Below, piece by piece: positions 61,178-64,000 of a stretch of 64,000 nt of DNA (its first letter is position 1; each line of letters starts with the position of its first letter). The notes beneath the pieces are model-generated. The model was not told where the DNA came from and made no database searches. It was given only the letters and a program-made list of their open reading frames with translations. Where the stretch lies: positions 1-64,000 of the forward strand of contig JBNKHH010000013.1 of assembly GCA_050290245.1 (NCBI GenBank), written 5' to 3'. Origin of the DNA: JBNKHH01 sp050290245 (GTDB lineage: Bacteria > Pseudomonadota > Alphaproteobacteria > Rhodobacterales > Rhodobacteraceae). The translations under genes were made by a program, and so were the position numbers.

Positions 61178-62380
61178 TTGACCCCTATGAAGGCGTTTCA
61201 GAACTATAGAGTGATCGACACCACGCACGTGCTGGCCGGGCCCTTTGCAGCGTTCCAACTGGCCACGCTGGGAGCAGAGGTCATCAAGGTCGAGGACCCG
61301 AACGATCCCGACCAGGCCCGTTCCCAGGGTCCCGACAGAGAAATGAACGACATGGGAATGGGCACGGCCTTTCTGGGGCAGGCGAGCAACAAATCTTCGG
61401 TCGCAATCGATCTCAAGACGCCCCAGGGCAAGGAGGCAATGCTGCGCCTGCTCGATACGGCGGATGTGTTCATCGAGAATTATCGGCCCGGTGCCTTCGA
61501 AGCACTGGGGCTTGGCTATGATGACCTGCGGCGACGCAATCCGGGGTTGATCTATTGCTCGCTGTCAGCTTTTGGCTCGACCGGGCCGCGCCGAGAGCTG
61601 CGCGGCTATGACAACATCATTCAGGCGTTTTCAGGCTTTATGGCGATGACCGGCGATGACCCGAAAAAGCCTTTCAAATGCGGTGCGCCGATCATGGACT
61701 ACGCGGCAGGCACGACGACCGCCTATGCGATCTCGGCAGCGCTGCTGCAAAGGGCGCGCAATGGCGGAACCGGCAATTTCGTGGACGTTTCAATGCTGGA
61801 TGTAGCGATGATGTTCGCCACCTCCCATGTGGCGTCCTATTTCTGGACCGGCAAGGCGCCCGGCCCTAAGGGCAACAAATATCCATTTGCGACGATCGGC
61901 ATGTACCATGCCAGCGACGTGCCGATGATGGTCTCGGCCTCGAACCTGAAACAACAAGCCAAGCTCTGGCGCCTTCTGGGGCGCGACGACATGGTCAAGC
62001 AGGACAACAACCAGCGGCTGGATTCGCATGCGGAGGAAAGTGCAGCGTTGGCTGCTGCCTTCCGGGCACGCCCGGCCGCGGAGTGGGAGGATCTGCTGCA
62101 GTCCGAGGGCATTCCCTGCGCCCGGATCCGGACCCTGGATGAAGCGCTTGGCGATGTTCAGGTGCAGGCGAGACCGGTGCTTCACAAATTCGACGGTCCG
62201 CAAGGTTCTGTCGAGGGGATGACAACCACGATTGCGGGCTTTCGGATGCAAGAGCACGGCCCGTCCCTTGATCAGCCGCCGCAACGTCTGGGGGCCCAGA
62301 CAGAGGAAGTGCTGTCGAACCTCGGCTATAGCCAGGCCGAGATCGACCGCTTGCGGGATGCGGGGATCATCGCCGGATAA
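61178..62380 (+). CDS. CaiB/BaiF-family (type III) CoA-transferase, second copy
   Basis: The 400-residue protein is read from TTG 61178, six bases after AGAAGGA; the ATG at 61187 is an alternative but too far from that site. The family blocks NYRVIDTTHVLAGPFAAFQLATLGAEVIKVE, NYRPGAFEALGLGYDDL, YCSLSAFGSTGPRRELRGYDNIIQAFSGFM and FATIGMYHASD match the copy at 48019 almost block for block. It stands alone between the divergent GH3 gene and the sugar ABC genes. The acid pair is unknown. Confidence 0.93.
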   Translation: MTPMKAFQNYRVIDTTHVLAGPFAAFQLATLGAEVIKVEDPNDPDQARSQGPDREMNDMGMGTAFLGQASNKSSVAIDLKTPQGKEAMLRLLDTADVFIENYRPGAFEALGLGYDDLRRRNPGLIYCSLSAFGSTGPRRELRGYDNIIQAFSGFMAMTGDDPKKPFKCGAPIMDYAAGTTTAYAISAALLQRARNGGTGNFVDVSMLDVAMMFATSHVASYFWTGKAPGPKGNKYPFATIGMYHASDVPMMVSASNLKQQAKLWRLLGRDDMVKQDNNQRLDSHAEESAALAAAFRARPAAEWEDLLQSEGIPCARIRTLDEALGDVQVQARPVLHKFDGPQGSVEGMTTTIAGFRMQEHGPSLDQPPQRLGAQTEEVLSNLGYSQAEIDRLRDAGIIAG

Positions 62381-62434
62381 GCTTGGCAGGATTGGCGGAA
62401 ACAAAGACCGCAAATGCAGGCTTTTGCGCGGTTT

Positions 62435-62451
62435 GTATTTTTTAAAAATAC
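62435..62451. promoter_or_regulatory. AT-rich perfect palindrome
   Basis: GTATTTTT and AAAAATAC stand symmetrically around one T (62435-62451), directly before CACGTG. It is 180 bases upstream of the sugar-binding protein start and just after the CoA-transferase gene, so it could be a terminator of the former on the plus strand or an operator of the latter. Confidence 0.4.
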
Positions 62452-62631
62452 ACGTGATTTCAACAATATATACATAATGTTTTGGCCATCCAAATCTTCG
62501 CTGCGTTGACGAAACGCCGCTGAAACTGAGAGTTGTTCACATCGTCAGACACACCGACCGCAGCGCCCGAAGCACAGCGTATTCGAGGCGCGCAAGCAAA
62601 TTTGAACATGTCTACGACAGAGGAGATGACT

Positions 62632-63864
62632 ATGAGGAAATTCAAAATCGCGGCACTGGGCGCGTTGATGGCCACGGCCGCCGTTCCGGCGTCGGCCGTC
62701 GATCTGGAGGTCACGCACTGGTGGACGTCCGGGGCCGAAGCCGCCGCCATCCGCGTGATCGCCGACGCCTACAAGGAAAGCGGCAACGGCTGGATCGACG
62801 GTGCCATTGCGGGCGCTGGCGGCGTTGCCCGTCCGCTGATCACCAGCCGGATCACAGGTGGCGATCCGATGGGCGCCACCCAGTTCACTCACAGTTCGGC
62901 CATGCGCGAGCTGATCGAGGCGGGCTTCATGCGCGACGTGACCGAAATCGCCGAAGCCCAAGGCTGGAAAGAGCAGATCTTCCCGCAATCCCTGCTGGAC
63001 AGCTGCACGTTCGAGGGCAAGCTCTACTGCGTGCCGTCGAATATCCATTCGCAGCAGTGGCTCTGGCTGAACAACGCCGTGTTTGAAGACAACGGGCTGG
63101 CCGTACCGCAGAACTGGGACGAATTCGTCGCTGCAGCACCCACCCTGCGCGAAAAGGGAATCATCCCGTTGGCTCAAGGTCAGCAGTCCTGGCAGAAACA
63201 GCTGATGTTCAACGTGCTGATGGTCTCCATCGGCGGCCCCGAGCTGTTCGAAAAGGTCTATGGCGAGTTGGACGCTGAATATGCCGCCGGTCCGGATGTG
63301 GCCAAGGTGTTCAAGGCCGCAGCAGAAGCACGCGAACTGATGGAAGGTTCGAACGTCCAGGCTTGGAACGAGGCGGCCCTTCTGGTGATCGAAGGTCGCG
63401 CCGGCGGTCAGATCATGGGCGACTGGGTTCAGGGTGAATTCATGCAGGCCGGATTGAAGGCGGGCGATGACTTTTCCTGCCTGCCGGGTCTTGGCGTACA
63501 CGAATACATCACCGCTGCCGGCGATGCGTTCTATTTCCCCAAGGTCGATGACCCCGAAATCGTTGCCGCTCAGGACGAGTTGGCCAGCGTGATCGTGGCG
63601 CCGAAGACGCAGGCTGCCTTCACCGCCGCCAAGGGCGCGCTGCCCGTGCGTCGCGACGTCGAGCTCAGCAACCCGACCCCTTGCATGGAAAAGGGCATGG
63701 CGATCCTCAAGGAAGGCCACGTTGTCGAAAGCATCAACACGATGGTGTCGCCCGATACCGTCGGTCGTGTGACCGACCTGGTGGTCGAGTTCTTTGCCGA
63801 TCCGGGTTTCACGCCTGAGACAGCGCAGGAAGAGTTCGCCGAGATCATCTCCTCGGCCGACTAA
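62632..63864 (+). CDS. Sugar ABC transporter substrate-binding protein
   Basis: The 410-residue protein starts at the ATG at 62632 with GAGGAG six bases upstream; an ATG at 62626 is too close to that site. The signal peptide (MRKFKIAALGALMATAAVPASA) is followed by VDLEVTHWWTSGAEAAAIRVIADAYKESG, the common start of family 1 sugar-binding proteins, and GGDPMGATQFTHSSAMRELIEAG. It captures a carbohydrate in the periplasm for a permease pair, the first member of which starts at 63935. The ligand is not evident. Confidence 0.93.
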   Translation: MRKFKIAALGALMATAAVPASAVDLEVTHWWTSGAEAAAIRVIADAYKESGNGWIDGAIAGAGGVARPLITSRITGGDPMGATQFTHSSAMRELIEAGFMRDVTEIAEAQGWKEQIFPQSLLDSCTFEGKLYCVPSNIHSQQWLWLNNAVFEDNGLAVPQNWDEFVAAAPTLREKGIIPLAQGQQSWQKQLMFNVLMVSIGGPELFEKVYGELDAEYAAGPDVAKVFKAAAEARELMEGSNVQAWNEAALLVIEGRAGGQIMGDWVQGEFMQAGLKAGDDFSCLPGLGVHEYITAAGDAFYFPKVDDPEIVAAQDELASVIVAPKTQAAFTAAKGALPVRRDVELSNPTPCMEKGMAILKEGHVVESINTMVSPDTVGRVTDLVVEFFADPGFTPETAQEEFAEIISSAD

Positions 63865-63870
63865 CCACGC

Positions 63871-63900
63871 GGCGCGGGTCGGTTCATTCCGGCCCGCGCC
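63871..63900 (+). terminator. Hairpin between binding-protein and permease genes
   Basis: GGCGCGGGTCGG (63871-63882) and CCGGCCCGCGCC (63889-63900) pair through 12 positions with one G-T wobble around a TTCATT loop. Such a hairpin after a binding-protein gene usually stabilises that message or halts most transcripts, giving more binding protein than permease. Confidence 0.6.
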
Positions 63901-63934
63901 TCCCTGACGTACCTATAGCAATGGGAGAATGCCA

Positions 63935-64000
63935 ATGTCGCAGAGCGGCAAACCGACAGCACTGTTCAAAAACATGAGCGCCAAGATTGCGGCCATTCCG
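63935..64000 (+). CDS. Sugar ABC transporter permease, N-terminal fragment
   Basis: Twenty-two codons from the ATG at 63935 lie in the window (MSQSGKPTALFKNMSAKIAAIP...), preceded by GGGAGA. The LSAKIAxIP-type segment just before the first membrane helix is characteristic of the MalF-like permeases that follow binding-protein genes of this type. The rest lies beyond the window edge. Confidence 0.7.
   Translation, partial: MSQSGKPTALFKNMSAKIAAIP

Overview
The window is 64 kb of dense, GC-rich bacterial sequence made up almost entirely of transport and catabolic genes. Abundant TRAP, tripartite tricarboxylate (TTT) and branched-chain ABC importers, stop/start (ATGA) gene overlaps and many LysR, GntR and IclR regulators suggest an alphaproteobacterium, most likely of the Rhodobacterales/Roseobacter type. 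That placement is inferred from gene content. I see no rRNA, tRNA, CRISPR array, phage genes or insertion sequence.

Layout. (1) 1-7758, plus strand: the tail of a GMC oxidoreductase, then a tight operon of isocitrate-lyase/PEP-mutase-like enzyme, SDR, TRAP importer (small, large and binding subunits), GlcD-like FAD oxidase and HpaI-type aldolase, followed by a GntR regulator. It reads as import, oxidation and C-C cleavage of a hydroxy or sugar acid. (2) 8054-9270: a secreted cupin, an ArsR regulator and an SRPBCC protein behind a promoter with a long palindrome. (3) 9348-12877, minus strand: LysR, IclR and a thiamine-diphosphate enzyme. (4) 13360-15766: PanE-like reductase and aldehyde dehydrogenase. 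(5) 15841-21123, minus strand: PaaK-like ligase, MmgE/PrpD protein, two CoA-transferase-like subunits and LysR. Divergent to this is 21367-23948: AtzG-like small protein, amidase, a 27-codon ORF and a nitrilase. (6) 23979-28339, minus strand: TRAP importer and an MFS transporter. (7) 28472-36242, minus strand: a complete Liv-type ABC importer with SDR, FAD hydroxyacid oxidase and a mercaptopyruvate-type sulfurtransferase.

(8) 36476-38607: a nitrilase divergent from an AraC regulator. (9) 38650-42516: NAD(P)-binding protein, DsbA-like protein, LysR, AbrB-family membrane protein and thioesterase. (10) 42702-54790, plus strand: bifunctional hydratase/3-hydroxyacyl-CoA dehydrogenase, TTT importer (order B-A-C), CaiB-type CoA-transferase, MmgE/PrpD protein, PaaG-like crotonase, ADP-forming acyl-CoA synthetase and thiolase. 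Together these could take an imported carboxylate through CoA activation, hydration, oxidation and thiolysis. (11) 54929-56778: two paralogous GcvA-like LysR genes facing each other with overlapping 3' ends. (12) 57334-64000: MocR-type regulator, GH3 glycosidase, a second CaiB-type transferase, and a sugar ABC binding protein with the start of its permease.

The main candidates for new biology are the CoA-based TTT operon (44822-54790), the Liv operon ending in a hydroxyacid oxidase/sulfurtransferase pair, the cupin-ArsR-SRPBCC unit with its operator, and the nitrilase/amidase module next to a CoA-activation operon.
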